A stretch of 54,445 nt of DNA from JANXXV01 sp038230275 (GCA_038230275.1 JBBRNO010000029.1:1-54445), one strand, 5' to 3'; numbered from the stretch's first letter, positions 7,507 through 16,335 are shown. Notes: generated by a model not told the origin, from the letters alone. Numbers and translations are program-made.

Positions 7507-8758
7507 TATCGTCAGCAGGAAGACGCAACAGCCAAAGGTTCGAGAGCCAGATACCGGCTACGGAAATCGCCATGGCTGAGCGGAGTCCGATGCGTTCCGC
7601 AATGACGCCTCCGGCCAGCGCGCCGATGGGGAGCACGCCGCGGCCCAGAATCTGCATGGCAGCATTTACACGGCCCAAGCGTTCGTCGGGAGTGACCTGC
7701 TGGCGGAAGCTGATTTCGTTGGTGATGTAGATCACCATGGCGCAATCGCCAATCAATTGCGAAACCATCAAAAAGGCGGCGCTGCGCCAAACGGGGCCCG
7801 ACGCCAGTGGGATTAATGTGGAGGAGATGGCCAAGACCAGCGAGCTGTATTGAAAGGTCCGGCGCATGCCGAAGCGGCTGGAGATGCGCCCTGCAAACAA
7901 GGCCCCGCACATATTCCCGATGCCACCGGTTGCGATCACAATGCCTAACAGCGCGGCGCCCATATGCAGTTCACGAAGGCAATAGAGCAGATAGAGCGAC
8001 GCGAAAAATCCGAAGAACAGGTAGGCGGTGACACTGCGCCCGGCAAGCGCGCGCAGGGCGCGGTGTTTCCAAAGGAATTGCATACCGCCGAGGATTTCAG
8101 CTCGAAAATGTGTTGTTTGCTCCGGGCTAGGAGGCGCTTCCGGCTTTCGAATCAGTGCCACAGATGCGGCCGAAACGAGGAAGGATGCTGCATCCCAAAT
8201 AATGGCGGCGGGGGCCGAGAGCCATTGAATGAGTACGCCGGTGAGGGCGGGGCCTGCCACCTCCGCGGTTGCCGAACTGAGTGCGAGCTTGCTGTTGGCT
8301 TCAAGGACGCGATCGCGGTCGACCAGCGAAGGCACATAGGATTGATAGGCAACGTCGAAGCAGATGTTCAGCACGCCGGCGAGGGCCGCAACCGTGTATA
8401 GGGCCTGAAGCGTTAACACACCCTGCCAGGCGGCCAGCGGAACCGTAACCAGCAAAACGGCGCGTGCGACGTCGGAGGCGATCATGACCGGACGGCGGCG
8501 CACCCGGTCCACCCAGGCGCCGACGGGCAACCCGAACAGCAGGCTGGCGAAGCCACTCAGCGCCGCCAGCAAGCCCATCTGCGCAGGGGAGGCCTGGAGC
8601 GTCTGCGCGGCAACGATAGGCAGGCCGATGAGTGTGATTCGCGATCCCAGCTCTGAGATGGTTTGGCCGATCCAGAGCTTTCGGAAGCCGGAATGATGCC
8701 ACAGCGAGCGTGGGCGCCACTGCGTAGATGAGCGCGGTGCAACCATGCGTATTTTCAT
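7487..8758 (-). CDS. MFS transporter, EntS/MFS_3-like exporter
   Basis: The product is about 423 residues with 12 predicted membrane helices and the MFS loop motif GLPVGAWVDRVRRRPVMIASD between helices 2 and 3, repeated in weaker form as AGRISSRFGMRR in the second half. The sequence has the character of the MFS_3 group, whose best-known member EntS exports enterobactin. Substrate here is unknown; drug or siderophore efflux is plausible. The longer open frame to 9118 runs back into ribB and is not used; the start at 8758 (MKIRMVAPRSS) or the ATG at 8746 is likely. It is transcribed away from the riboflavin gene across a 37-base gap. Confidence 0.82.
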   Translation of the reverse strand: MKIRMVAPRSSTQWRPRSLWHHSGFRKLWIGQTISELGSRITLIGLPIVAAQTLQASPAQMGLLAALSGFASLLFGLPVGAWVDRVRRRPVMIASDVARAVLLVTVPLAAWQGVLTLQALYTVAALAGVLNICFDVAYQSYVPSLVDRDRVLEANSKLALSSATAEVAGPALTGVLIQWLSAPAAIIWDAASFLVSAASVALIRKPEAPPSPEQTTHFRAEILGGMQFLWKHRALRALAGRSVTAYLFFGFFASLYLLYCLRELHMGAALLGIVIATGGIGNMCGALFAGRISSRFGMRRTFQYSSLVLAISSTLIPLASGPVWRSAAFLMVSQLIGDCAMVIYITNEISFRQQVTPDERLGRVNAAMQILGRGVLPIGALAGGVIAERIGLRSAMAISVAGIWLSNLWLLRLPADDTTFPAE

Positions 8759-8795
8759 AGTGAAGCACAAACTAAACGCGCGATAATGAGAGGAC

Positions 8796-9923
8796 ATGCC
8801 ATTTGCTTCGATTCGAGAGGCCCTGGAGGATTTTCGCGCCGGCCGGATGCTGGTTGTCGTCGACGACGAAGACCGCGAGAACGAGGGCGATTTGACGATT
8901 GCGGCGGAGAAGATTACGCCGGAGATTATCAACTTCATGGCAACGCATGGGCGTGGCTTGATCTGCCTGGCGCTGAGTCCGGAACGTTGCGACCAGTTGG
9001 ATCTGCCGTTGATGTCGCAGAATAATACGTCGCGCTTCGGCACTGCGTTTTGCGAGGCAATCGATGCGCGAGAGGGAGTGAGCACGGGGATTTCAGCGGC
9101 TGACCGCGCGCATACCATTCAACTGGCGATGCGTCCCGATACGCGTCCAGGAGACCTTTCGCGGCCCGGGCATGTGTTTCCGCTGCGGGCAAGAGAGGGC
9201 GGCGTTCTGGTGCGGGCCGGCCAGACGGAAGCCGCGGTGGACTTGGCGCGCATGGCGGGATTCGCACCGGGAGGCGTGATCTGCGAGATTATGAGCGTGG
9301 ACGGCACCATGGCGCGCGTTCCGGAACTGATTGAGTTTTGCAAGCTGCACGGGTTAAAGATGATCTCCGTGGCTGACCTGATCCGCTACCGGCTTCAGAA
9401 TGAACGGTTCATCCGGCGAGAGGCGGAGGGAACGATTCGGACCGAATTCGGTGAGTTTTCCACCATTGCCTACACCAGCTCGATCGATCCGGAGACGCAT
9501 TTGGCGTTGGTGATGGGCGATGTGCGCCAAGCTGGCGTAGCGCTGGTTCGTGTCCATTCGCACTGTGTTTATGGAGACATCTTCGGATCCTGCGATTGCG
9601 ATTGCCGCAATATGGTTCGCGGCGCGCTGCTTAAAATTGCCGAAGAAGGCGCTGGGGCGCTGGTCTATCTGCATCAGACAGGGCCCGGAGTGCGCATGCA
9701 GCGCGATGGCGCCAGCATGCAGAAATTGCTGCCGCACAGCAGAGACGTCAATCCCGCGGTTACGCCGGACCGGCAGCGAAAGCTACAGCATGAAGCGGGC
9801 ATCGGCGCGCAAATCCTGGCCGATTTGGGGTTGCATAAAATCCGGCTGTTGACGAATCATCCGAGAAAGATTGTAGGGCTGGAAGGGTACGGAATTGAGA
9901 TCGTGGAGCAGGTGCCGATTTAG
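8796..9923 (+). CDS. ribB: 3,4-dihydroxy-2-butanone-4-phosphate synthase with degenerate GTP cyclohydrolase II domain
   Basis: The N-terminal domain (about residues 1-200) is a complete RibB with VVDDEDRENEGDL, DAREGVSTGISAADRAHTI and RPGHVFPLRAREGGVL. It makes DHBP from ribulose 5-phosphate for riboflavin. The C-terminal RibA-like domain (about 210-375) keeps the zinc cysteines in the HSHCVYGDIFGSCDCDC region. The catalytic/GTP-binding Q-E-G-R-G-I-G-L signature reads HQTGPGVRM, so GTP cyclohydrolase II activity is probably lost. Such RibBX-type proteins are known, for example in Helicobacter. A separate ribA should exist elsewhere in the genome. A GATAAT box lies seven bases before the ATG. 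Confidence 0.88.
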   Translation: MPFASIREALEDFRAGRMLVVVDDEDRENEGDLTIAAEKITPEIINFMATHGRGLICLALSPERCDQLDLPLMSQNNTSRFGTAFCEAIDAREGVSTGISAADRAHTIQLAMRPDTRPGDLSRPGHVFPLRAREGGVLVRAGQTEAAVDLARMAGFAPGGVICEIMSVDGTMARVPELIEFCKLHGLKMISVADLIRYRLQNERFIRREAEGTIRTEFGEFSTIAYTSSIDPETHLALVMGDVRQAGVALVRVHSHCVYGDIFGSCDCDCRNMVRGALLKIAEEGAGALVYLHQTGPGVRMQRDGASMQKLLPHSRDVNPAVTPDRQRKLQHEAGIGAQILADLGLHKIRLLTNHPRKIVGLEGYGIEIVEQVPI

Positions 9924-9972
9924 CAGGGAACTTTTCCGGCTGCATTGGCGTTACAACTAAAAGAGGATCTAT

Positions 9973-10920
9973 ATGGCAATTATCAAAAGCACTCTCTTGT
10001 TCGCCTTGGCCGCTTGTTCCGCTTTCGCGGCGGATTCGGCCCTGCTGAGTCTGGTTTCGCCGGATGCGAAGGTTGTGGCCGGAATCCATGTCGACCGGAG
10101 TACGGCGTCGCAGTTCGGCCAGTTCATGCTGAAGCAGATGCAGCGGGAAGACGCTGACTTCAACAAATTCGTTCTCGCCACGGGATTCGATCCGCGGCGC
10201 GATTTGACGGAAGTGGTGGTCAGTTCCGCCGATGTGCAACAAAAAGGACATGGGCTGGTGGTGGCACGCGGCACGTTTGACATTGCCAAATTGACGGCTC
10301 AGGCGAAGTTAAGCGGCGCCTCGCTTACGAACTACAAAGACGTGCAGGTGATTGCCGGCAAGTCCGATGGATGGATTGCGTTCCTGGACAACCGGACTGC
10401 GGCGTTAGGAGATCCGGCATTGGTTCGCACCGCGATTGACCGGCGCGGTGCGGGCGTGGGCTTCGACGCGAAGCTGGCGGCGAAGGTGGCTGAGGTAAGC
10501 GGTAAGTACGATGCCTGGATGGCGTCGATTGCGCCTCTGTCGAACTTTTCCGGCAAGATACCGGATCAGCGGATGAACGGAATGATCAATGGCGAGATGG
10601 TTCAGGGGATTGAACAGGCGAGCGGTGGTGTGGTGTTCGGCGCCAATGTACAGATTGCCGGCGAGGCGGTGACACGGTCGGAAAAGGATGCCACGGCGCT
10701 TGCCGATGTGGTGCGTTTTTTGGCGGGGATGGTGCAGATGAACAGGGAGAAACCGGAGGTGGCCAAGCTGGCTGCCGTGCTGGATACGATGAGTCTGAAG
10801 GCGTCCGCAAACACGGTTTCGATCTCGTTGTCGGTGCCCGAGAACGATCTGGAGCAAATGGTGAAGCCGGCACGGCGCGGAAATGTACGTACGGTTTCGG
10901 TGAAGAAAGTCGCGCAATAA
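9973..10920 (+). CDS. Secreted protein of unknown function
   Basis: The 315-residue product has a clear signal peptide (MAIIKSTLLFALAACSAFA, cleavage after AFA) and no further membrane segment. The mature part is alpha/beta and soluble-looking, with motifs such as GFDPRRDLTEVVVSS, GLVVARGTFD and DGWIAFLDNRTAALGDPALV. The order of a model-accuracy-like residual scale, then a domain bearing a D-x-R-A-x-GD signature, recalls periplasmic proteins of the DUF3352-like type, but I cannot assign it. The ribosome site is AAGAGG, seven bases before ATG. It follows ribB by 49 bases. Confidence 0.7.
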   Translation: MAIIKSTLLFALAACSAFAADSALLSLVSPDAKVVAGIHVDRSTASQFGQFMLKQMQREDADFNKFVLATGFDPRRDLTEVVVSSADVQQKGHGLVVARGTFDIAKLTAQAKLSGASLTNYKDVQVIAGKSDGWIAFLDNRTAALGDPALVRTAIDRRGAGVGFDAKLAAKVAEVSGKYDAWMASIAPLSNFSGKIPDQRMNGMINGEMVQGIEQASGGVVFGANVQIAGEAVTRSEKDATALADVVRFLAGMVQMNREKPEVAKLAAVLDTMSLKASANTVSISLSVPENDLEQMVKPARRGNVRTVSVKKVAQ

Positions 10921-10927
10921 TGGTTTT

Positions 10928-11245
10928 GTGACAATCATTTCACGAGTGGTGGTGGACGAGGCTCAGATTGAGGCTGGCGTCCAGCGCGCCGCGGAAGCGT
11001 TGGCGCCCGATGTGGTGCGAATCCGGTTTAGCCTGGGTGAAGACTGGACCGGCGACCCTTCTGTTTTTTTTAGAGTGGTGCTATCGAACGAAGCCAGCCG
11101 GTTCGAGCACTTGGGTAAGATTGCTGATGGTATTGAGGCTAAGATCACGAAGGAAGGAAAGCCCGAAGAAATGGGCTTGAACTACTACTTCAGCTTTCGC
11201 AGCGAGGCCGAGCAAGCAGATCTTCGGGAAGCGGCGTGGGCGTGA
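10928..11245 (+). CDS. Small unknown protein, partner of the HEPN-like gene
   Basis: This 105-residue soluble protein starts at GTG seven bases after the previous stop, without a good ribosome site. It is acidic, with an alpha/beta pattern including VVRIRFSLGEDWTGDPSVFFRVVLS and a helical middle (RFEHLGKIADGIEAKI). The final GLNYYFSFRSEAEQADL is reminiscent of small partner proteins found next to HEPN genes. It ends three bases before the HEPN-like gene, and the arrangement resembles a toxin-antitoxin or sensor-effector pair (inference). No named family is recognised. Confidence 0.6.
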   Translation: MTIISRVVVDEAQIEAGVQRAAEALAPDVVRIRFSLGEDWTGDPSVFFRVVLSNEASRFEHLGKIADGIEAKITKEGKPEEMGLNYYFSFRSEAEQADLREAAWA

Positions 11246-11248
11246 TGA

Positions 11249-11755
11249 ATGGCTTTTGCCGACGATCTGCTTGAGCAAGCGAAGCATCTCGCATTCCGTG
11301 AGCGGAAGCGCCCTCGCCAAGCCAGCTTGCGAAGAGCGGTATCGACTGCGTACTATGCACTTTTTCATCTACTCATTTCAGAATCTACACTCAATTGGAA
11401 AAGACCCGACCAGAGAGCAGTACTTGCGAGGCTCTTCGAACATGGCAGGATGAAGTCGGCTTCAGACAAGCAGCGGGCTGAGTGTAGCCGTTTCATTGAC
11501 TCGATTCCACCACCGGACCCCGGCGTTAGACTTGACTGTATGCGCCATCTCCACCTGATAGCGGATACGTTTGTTAAAACACAGCAAAGACGTCACATTG
11601 CCGATTACGACAATGCGACGCAATGGACGAGGACGGACGCGTTTCGGTTGATCACGAATGTCGAATCCGCGTTCGCAAGCTGGCAGGTCATACGGGACGA
11701 GCCAGCCGCGCAAGCCTATCTGCTATCTCTCCTCGGTAACCCAAAAGGCATTTGA
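11249..11755 (+). CDS. HEPN-like domain protein
   Basis: The 168-residue all-helical product carries the HEPN-type core RRAVSTAYYALFHLLISE near the N-terminus and RRHIADYDNA later, the usual helix-helix pattern of HEPN proteins. Many HEPN proteins are RNases using an R-x4-6-H motif. A candidate R-x5-H (RLDCMRH) is present at about residue 92, but it does not sit in the usual place, so RNase activity is uncertain. Together with the 105-residue gene just upstream it forms a two-gene unit that could be a toxin-antitoxin-like pair. A gene of this size and composition may also have a non-defensive role. Confidence 0.62.
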   Translation: MAFADDLLEQAKHLAFRERKRPRQASLRRAVSTAYYALFHLLISESTLNWKRPDQRAVLARLFEHGRMKSASDKQRAECSRFIDSIPPPDPGVRLDCMRHLHLIADTFVKTQQRRHIADYDNATQWTRTDAFRLITNVESAFASWQVIRDEPAAQAYLLSLLGNPKGI

Positions 11756-11904
11756 TTCGTGGTAGCTTCAAGACTAACCGCCTATGACTGTTCGCTAAAC
11801 TCTGCGCGATTGTTGCACGCCACACCATCACCAAAAGTGTGCGTCCGCACAGAATCCCCCAGAGTGCCTTCCGTGTAGTTTCTTAGAAACCCAGGAGACT
11901 TGAA

Positions 11905-12984
11905 GTGACACGACAGGAAAAGCGAAATCAGAAAGATCTATCCAAACTGGAAAGACAACGCGGGCGGCAGAAGTACATCGCAGCCGCCGCAGGACAGAAG
12001 GCGGAGCCTCCTCCGCGATTGCGGCTGGATACCAGAACGGCGGACTGGGATGAAGAGGATCCGCGAACTTCAGAGCCTAAGCGAGCCGTGTTGCCGCAGC
12101 GTGCCGTGGTCCCGATGGAAGCGGCCCCTACAGAAGAGGGCTTGGTGACCGCCATTGGGAAGGGCGTATGCCGCGTGCACGTGGGTGCCGCAGCCCTGCG
12201 GTGCCGTTCGCTGCCGGGGCTTGCCATCGGCGACCGTGTTCGATTCGCGCTGGGAGCAGTATGCGAGATCCTGCCACGCCGCACCACACTCTCCCGGCCG
12301 GACCCACACAATCCCAGAACGGAGCGGGTGCTGGCCGTTAACGTGGATGTGGTGGTGAACGTGGTCTCGGTGACGTCACCGAGACTGCGGCCAGGCCTGA
12401 TCGACCGCTACCTGGTGGCCATTCAGCGCGGCGGCGCGGAACCGCTGATTTGTGTGAACAAGATCGATCTTTTGGAGGACCGGCGGGAGCTGGAAGCTTT
12501 GGATGTTTATCGCTCAGTGGGCGTTCCGGTGGTGCTCTGTTCAGCCGCTACGGGTGCTGGTATTTCTGAATTGATGGACGCGCTGGCGGGCAAGATGTGC
12601 GTCTTCTCCGGCCAAAGCGGCGTCGGTAAATCGTCTGTCTTAAATGCGATCTGTCCGTCGCTGGCCCTGGCCACCAAAGACGTGAGCGCGGCGCACAATA
12701 AAGGGCAGCACACTACTACATCGTCTTCACTGCACACTCTGGCGAACGGCACCCGGGTGATTGATACGCCGGGCATCCGGCAATTCGGACTGTGGGAGAT
12801 TAGTGCCGAAGAGCTGAGCAGCTATTTTCAGGAATTCGATCCGTTTGCAGGCGATTGCCCGTTCACCAATTGCACTCACACGCATGAGCCTGGCTGTCAG
12901 GTGAAAGGAGCACTGGCACGGGGCGACATCGCGCAGGCCCGGTTTGACGCCTATCTGCGCATCCGGCAATCGCTCTTGGAATAA
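11905..12984 (+). CDS. rsgA: Ribosome small-subunit-dependent GTPase RsgA
   Basis: This 359-residue protein has the circularly permuted GTPase order that defines RsgA/YjeQ: G4 VNKIDLLED comes first, then G1 GQSGVGKSS, then G3 DTPGIRQF. An OB-fold precedes it (about residues 75-130). The C-terminal zinc site is CPFTNCTHTHEPGC. It acts in late 30S maturation, releasing RbfA. The first 60 residues are a long basic, coiled-coil-like extension (MTRQEKRNQKDLSKLERQRG), longer than in E. coli. GTG at 11905 is chosen because of CCAGGAG upstream. A perfect 13-base palindrome (GTTTCTTAGAAAC, 11877-11889) precedes the ribosome site. Confidence 0.93.
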   Translation: MTRQEKRNQKDLSKLERQRGRQKYIAAAAGQKAEPPPRLRLDTRTADWDEEDPRTSEPKRAVLPQRAVVPMEAAPTEEGLVTAIGKGVCRVHVGAAALRCRSLPGLAIGDRVRFALGAVCEILPRRTTLSRPDPHNPRTERVLAVNVDVVVNVVSVTSPRLRPGLIDRYLVAIQRGGAEPLICVNKIDLLEDRRELEALDVYRSVGVPVVLCSAATGAGISELMDALAGKMCVFSGQSGVGKSSVLNAICPSLALATKDVSAAHNKGQHTTTSSSLHTLANGTRVIDTPGIRQFGLWEISAEELSSYFQEFDPFAGDCPFTNCTHTHEPGCQVKGALARGDIAQARFDAYLRIRQSLLE

Positions 12985-12996
12985 GATTGAAGAACG

Positions 12997-13665
12997 ATGA
13001 GATTTGTATTTCTCGCAATCCTTTTGAGCCTTGCTCCCCTCCACGGTCAAGAGGCGGGAGCGGCCAAACCAAATCCCGCCTATGTGGAAGTACAGGACGC
13101 GCCGGGATTGCCGCGCGTCCTGCTGATTGGAGATTCCATTTCCATTGGCTATACGCTTCCGGTGCGGGCGCTGCTGGACGGCAAGGCGAACGTGCATCGC
13201 ATTCTAACCAACGGCGGCCCGAGCCTGAATGGCTTGCAGAACTTGCGCGACTGGCTGGGAACCGGAAAATGGGACGTGATCCACTTCAACTGGGGATTGC
13301 ACGACCTGAAGATCATGGCAGGTGGCCGGCATCAGGCGGAGATTGACGAATACGAAACGAACCTGAACGAATTGGTGAAGCAGTTGAAAGCTACTGGGGC
13401 GAAATTAATCTGGGCGAGCACGACCCCGGTGCCAGAGGGAAAGCTAGACCCACTTCGCAACCCTTCCGACGTGCCGGTGTATAACGCAGTGGCGAAGAAG
13501 ATTATGGAAGCGAACGCGATACCGATCGACGATTTATATTCCTTCGTCCTGCCGCGCGAGAGCGAAATTCAATTGAAAGAGAACGTCCACTACACCCCGG
13601 CTGGATATGAAGCGTTGGCAACAAAAGTCGCCGAGGCACTGCGAAGAGCGCTGCCGCAAAATTAG
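12997..13665 (+). CDS. Secreted SGNH/GDSL hydrolase
   Basis: This 222-residue protein has a signal peptide (MRFVFLAILLSLAPLHG) and SGNH blocks: GDSISIGY (block I nucleophile Ser), NGG-SLNGL (block II Gly), FNWGLHDL (block III Asn) and NVHYTPAGYEAL (block V His; the usual D-x-x-H Asp is replaced, as E-N-V-H). It should be an extracytoplasmic esterase, possibly removing acetyl groups from polysaccharide. It starts 12 bases after rsgA. Its stop overlaps the convergent lipoprotein gene by four bases. Confidence 0.85.
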   Translation: MRFVFLAILLSLAPLHGQEAGAAKPNPAYVEVQDAPGLPRVLLIGDSISIGYTLPVRALLDGKANVHRILTNGGPSLNGLQNLRDWLGTGKWDVIHFNWGLHDLKIMAGGRHQAEIDEYETNLNELVKQLKATGAKLIWASTTPVPEGKLDPLRNPSDVPVYNAVAKKIMEANAIPIDDLYSFVLPRESEIQLKENVHYTPAGYEALATKVAEALRRALPQN

Positions 13666-14051
13666 AACTTAACCTTGTGGCCGTGTTCCTGAATGGATGT
13701 GCCGAAGGACTTGCCCATGATGTTGACGCCTTCGGTGACATTGCCATTCACCTTGACGCGGACACCTTTGGCGGGGATGCCGCGGCCGGAAACCACAAAG
13801 ATTTTCCCGGTTCCATCGTCCAGCTGATAAACGCCGGCATTGAGCGCGCCGATCACGTTGGTCACCGTGCCTTCCACATGGACCTCGCGATGACGGTAAC
13901 GGTGCGGGTCCGCCAGGATGCGGCTGATGTTGGTTGTCGCGCAGCCGGAAAGTGCCGCGGTGGACAACAGAATGGCAGAGCAAATCCACTTTGTCTTCGT
14001 CCCGTACGGATGGACGCCGCATAACGGAAATGGTTTACAAGAGATTCGCAC
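13662..14051 (-). CDS. Small lipoprotein with OB-fold-like domain
   Basis: The sequence TKWICSAILLSTAALSGC ends in a clear lipobox (LSGC), so the protein is a lipoprotein whose mature part is about 92 residues. The mature region, with RILADPHRYRHREVHVEGTVTNVIG, GVYQLDDGTGKIFVVS and GVRVKVNGNVTEGVNI, has the pattern of a small OB-fold that binds DNA, sugar or protein in the periplasm. The start is uncertain: the GTG at 14051 keeps the signal peptide and lies inside the end of the UvrC-like gene; no ATG precedes the hydrophobic stretch in frame. The longer frame to 14132 overlaps that gene more deeply and is unlikely. Confidence 0.65.
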   Translation of the reverse strand: MRISCKPFPLCGVHPYGTKTKWICSAILLSTAALSGCATTNISRILADPHRYRHREVHVEGTVTNVIGALNAGVYQLDDGTGKIFVVSGRGIPAKGVRVKVNGNVTEGVNIMGKSFGTSIQEHGHKVKF

Positions 14052-15171
14052 TGGAAGCCACGCGGGACACAGCTCCGGTGAGTTTTCGGTATGAAAGTTT
14101 CTCCATGTTATCGAACGGAATCCACTCCCCATCGCGCCAGCTGGAATAGAACCAGCGCGCCAGCAGTGCCATGTGTTCCTGGCGTTCCCTTCCCGCCACT
14201 TTCGCCACGTTCAGAGAACCCGCGACGTCGCGCAGGCGGTGATCGATAGAAACGGCTTTGTCCCCCGTCGCACCCACCTGAAAGTCTTCCGGGGCCTGCC
14301 AGCAACCGGCGATTACAAACCAGAGTTTCACACAGGCAGGGGTGGCGGATTCGGTGACAGCGACGCCGTTGAGTCGATCAATGTCGAAGGCCAAGGCATC
14401 GCGCAGTTTCAGCACCTCTTCGATGCGTTCCGCGCGCTTGTGCTGCCGCGCGGCCGCCTCGAAGTCCATCTCCACACTGAGGCGGTCACGGGCGGCTTCG
14501 GTTGTGTGCAACAGCTGCCGTCCGTTAGTGGAAAGGAATTCCGCCACCCGGGCCGCCTCGCTTGCATACTCCGCGACGCCCACCACTTGCTGGCAAGGCC
14601 GGAGACACATGCTCATTTCGCCGTAAATGCAGCCGGGGTGATCGGGCCGCGGTTCCAAGTCTTCCTGGCAACGGCGGAGTTGAAACAGATCGAGAAAGCC
14701 GTGTTCAAATTCCTCCGCGGCGGATTTGGATTGGAAGGGACCATAGTAAAGCGAAGGTTCGCGGCTGATACGAGCGGTGACCTGGGTGCGCGGAAATTGG
14801 TTCGATTGGATTAGCTTGACGTACGGCGGCATGCGCAGTTTCAGAAACTCGATGTAGTCCGAGGTGAGGTGCCGCCGCGCCAATTCGTACAACACCAGAT
14901 TGCCTTCCAGCCGCGATGCCGTGCGCCAGTAATTCACGCGCGTGGCCGTTCCATGCAGATTCAACATGCGCGAAGGCTGTTCCGCGATGCGCAGTAAACG
15001 CTTCAATCTGCGTGAAAGCACATTCGTTTTTCCCAGGTAGGGAGCGCCAACGGCTGGCCAAAGGGCAAATACCGCGGGACCTTTGGGAAGCTCTGCCAGC
15101 GTTGCTTCCAGATCGCCGGCTGTCAGTTCGCCGGATGTCAGGTCAATGAGCTCAGGATCCGCGCAGAACAC
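14035..15171 (-). CDS. UvrC-like protein without its C-terminal nuclease, degenerate GIY-YIG
   Basis: This 378-residue protein aligns with the N-terminal half of UvrC. The GIY-YIG domain (about residues 28-120) reads GPAVFALWPAVGAPYLGKTNVLSRRLKRLL. The second Tyr and the Arg are kept, but the GIY Tyr is replaced by Phe. The cysteine-rich region (RRCQEDLEPRPDHPGCIYGEM-CLRPC) is present, as is a UVR motif (EMDFEAAARQHKRAERIEEV). The RNase H-like second nuclease and HhH of full UvrC (about 600 residues) are absent. The start is the GTG just after the upstream stop, with AGGAG. Function is probably repair-related but altered, resembling Cho-type proteins. A frame on the other strand is a shadow. 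Confidence 0.78.
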   Translation of the reverse strand: MFCADPELIDLTSGELTAGDLEATLAELPKGPAVFALWPAVGAPYLGKTNVLSRRLKRLLRIAEQPSRMLNLHGTATRVNYWRTASRLEGNLVLYELARRHLTSDYIEFLKLRMPPYVKLIQSNQFPRTQVTARISREPSLYYGPFQSKSAAEEFEHGFLDLFQLRRCQEDLEPRPDHPGCIYGEMSMCLRPCQQVVGVAEYASEAARVAEFLSTNGRQLLHTTEAARDRLSVEMDFEAAARQHKRAERIEEVLKLRDALAFDIDRLNGVAVTESATPACVKLWFVIAGCWQAPEDFQVGATGDKAVSIDHRLRDVAGSLNVAKVAGRERQEHMALLARWFYSSWRDGEWIPFDNMEKLSYRKLTGAVSRVASSANLL

Positions 15172-16236
15172 CTACTGCTCCTGGTCAAACATTCGCGGGA
15201 AGTCTTCTTTCGCCACTGGCGGAACGGAGGCAACGGCGAGGTTCTCAGTGACGTGTGCAACGCTGCTCATGCCGACCAGCGCCACCGAAACGCCAGGCGC
15301 CGATCGCGCGAACTGCAGCGCACGCTGCGCATCGGTTGCAAAGCCGGGAAACGACTGCGCGACTTCATCCGGAAGATTCCGCGCCAGGCGAGCTTGCCGC
15401 AGCGATGCGCTGGCGATGACGGAGATTCCAAAATGGGCGGCGGCTTCCAGGATGGTCGCCGGTTTGCCGTCCACGGTTTCGTTGCGAAGCTCCACTGCCT
15501 GGCGCATGGCCAGATTCAGCGGTAGCTGGATGAAACGGAAATGATGACCGTCGCCGCCGGCGGCGCGGGCAAGCTCCACCATTCGCGCAAGGCCGAGTCC
15601 TTCCGCGTGTCCAGCGGGCTTGCGGAAACCGTCCCAGGTAGCCGCGCCGTAAAATTGAATCTTCCCTGCCGCTGCGTGCTCCTCCAATAGCGAGAAAGCC
15701 GCATGAATCCGGGCGTCAAAATCGTCCCGGGGAATTGCCTTCAACTGAGTTTCGGGATTGTGAAGATAGAAGACGTCAATCGTTTCAAGGCCTAAATTGA
15801 TCCGGCTTCGCTGCAGTTGATCGGAAAGAAAGCTCGGAGAAAGGCAATGCATTCGCCCCACCACCTGGGACGGGTCCAGTGCGGGCGTGGCGTTCGGCAC
15901 CAGGTAGCCGGCTTTGGTACAGACGGCAAACTCGCTACGACGGAGTTCGCCCGCGCCAGCTAAACCGGCGATCGCTTTGCCGATGGACAACTCCGATTTC
16001 TGATTCCTGTAGTTGAGTGACGTATCGATGAAGTTGATGCCGCCCCGAACGGCCGTAGTCATCGCCTCAACATAGCCATGATCGGTCTTGTCGTCGAGGT
16101 CTCCCAGATAGGATCCAATTCCAATGGAGGATACAGCCAGACCTTGCGCCTGCCGGTAGAATCCGGCGGCGCGCTTTAGCGGGAAACGGTGGGCGAATTC
16201 CATTGTGGCATCCGGTTCGGCGTGTCCAGGAAACAT
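15172..16236 (-). CDS. Aldo/keto reductase
   Basis: The 354-residue protein has the aldo/keto reductase layout: GIGSYLGD near the start, GINFIDTSLNYRNQKSELSIGKAI (catalytic Asp, Tyr), then CTKAGYLV with the Lys of the tetrad and VFYLHNPETQL with the His. NADPH-binding residues are expected near VIASASLRQARL and SVALVGMSSVAHV. It lacks a signal peptide. The stop is immediately followed by the GTG start of the UvrC-like gene, so the two are in one operon. The ATG at 16203 (MEFAHRFP) is an alternative start. Substrate unknown. Confidence 0.88.
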   Translation of the reverse strand: MFPGHAEPDATMEFAHRFPLKRAAGFYRQAQGLAVSSIGIGSYLGDLDDKTDHGYVEAMTTAVRGGINFIDTSLNYRNQKSELSIGKAIAGLAGAGELRRSEFAVCTKAGYLVPNATPALDPSQVVGRMHCLSPSFLSDQLQRSRINLGLETIDVFYLHNPETQLKAIPRDDFDARIHAAFSLLEEHAAAGKIQFYGAATWDGFRKPAGHAEGLGLARMVELARAAGGDGHHFRFIQLPLNLAMRQAVELRNETVDGKPATILEAAAHFGISVIASASLRQARLARNLPDEVAQSFPGFATDAQRALQFARSAPGVSVALVGMSSVAHVTENLAVASVPPVAKEDFPRMFDQEQ

Positions 16237-16290
16237 GCTTGAATTGTACCCTTGCAGTACTAGTTCTAGCCTTTCAGCGCAAATGGGGGC

Positions 16291-16318
16291 TTGACAAGGA
16301 TGCGCGCTTGCTTAAAAT
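16291..16318 (+). promoter_or_regulatory. Sigma-70-type promoter of the zinc-ribbon gene
   Basis: A perfect -35 TTGACA (16291-16296) is followed after 16 bases by TAAAAT (16313-16318). It lies 18 bases before the ATG at 16336, giving a leader of roughly ten bases. It is among the best promoters visible in the window. Confidence 0.7.
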
Positions 16319-16335
16319 GGGGAAAGTTCAGTTTT

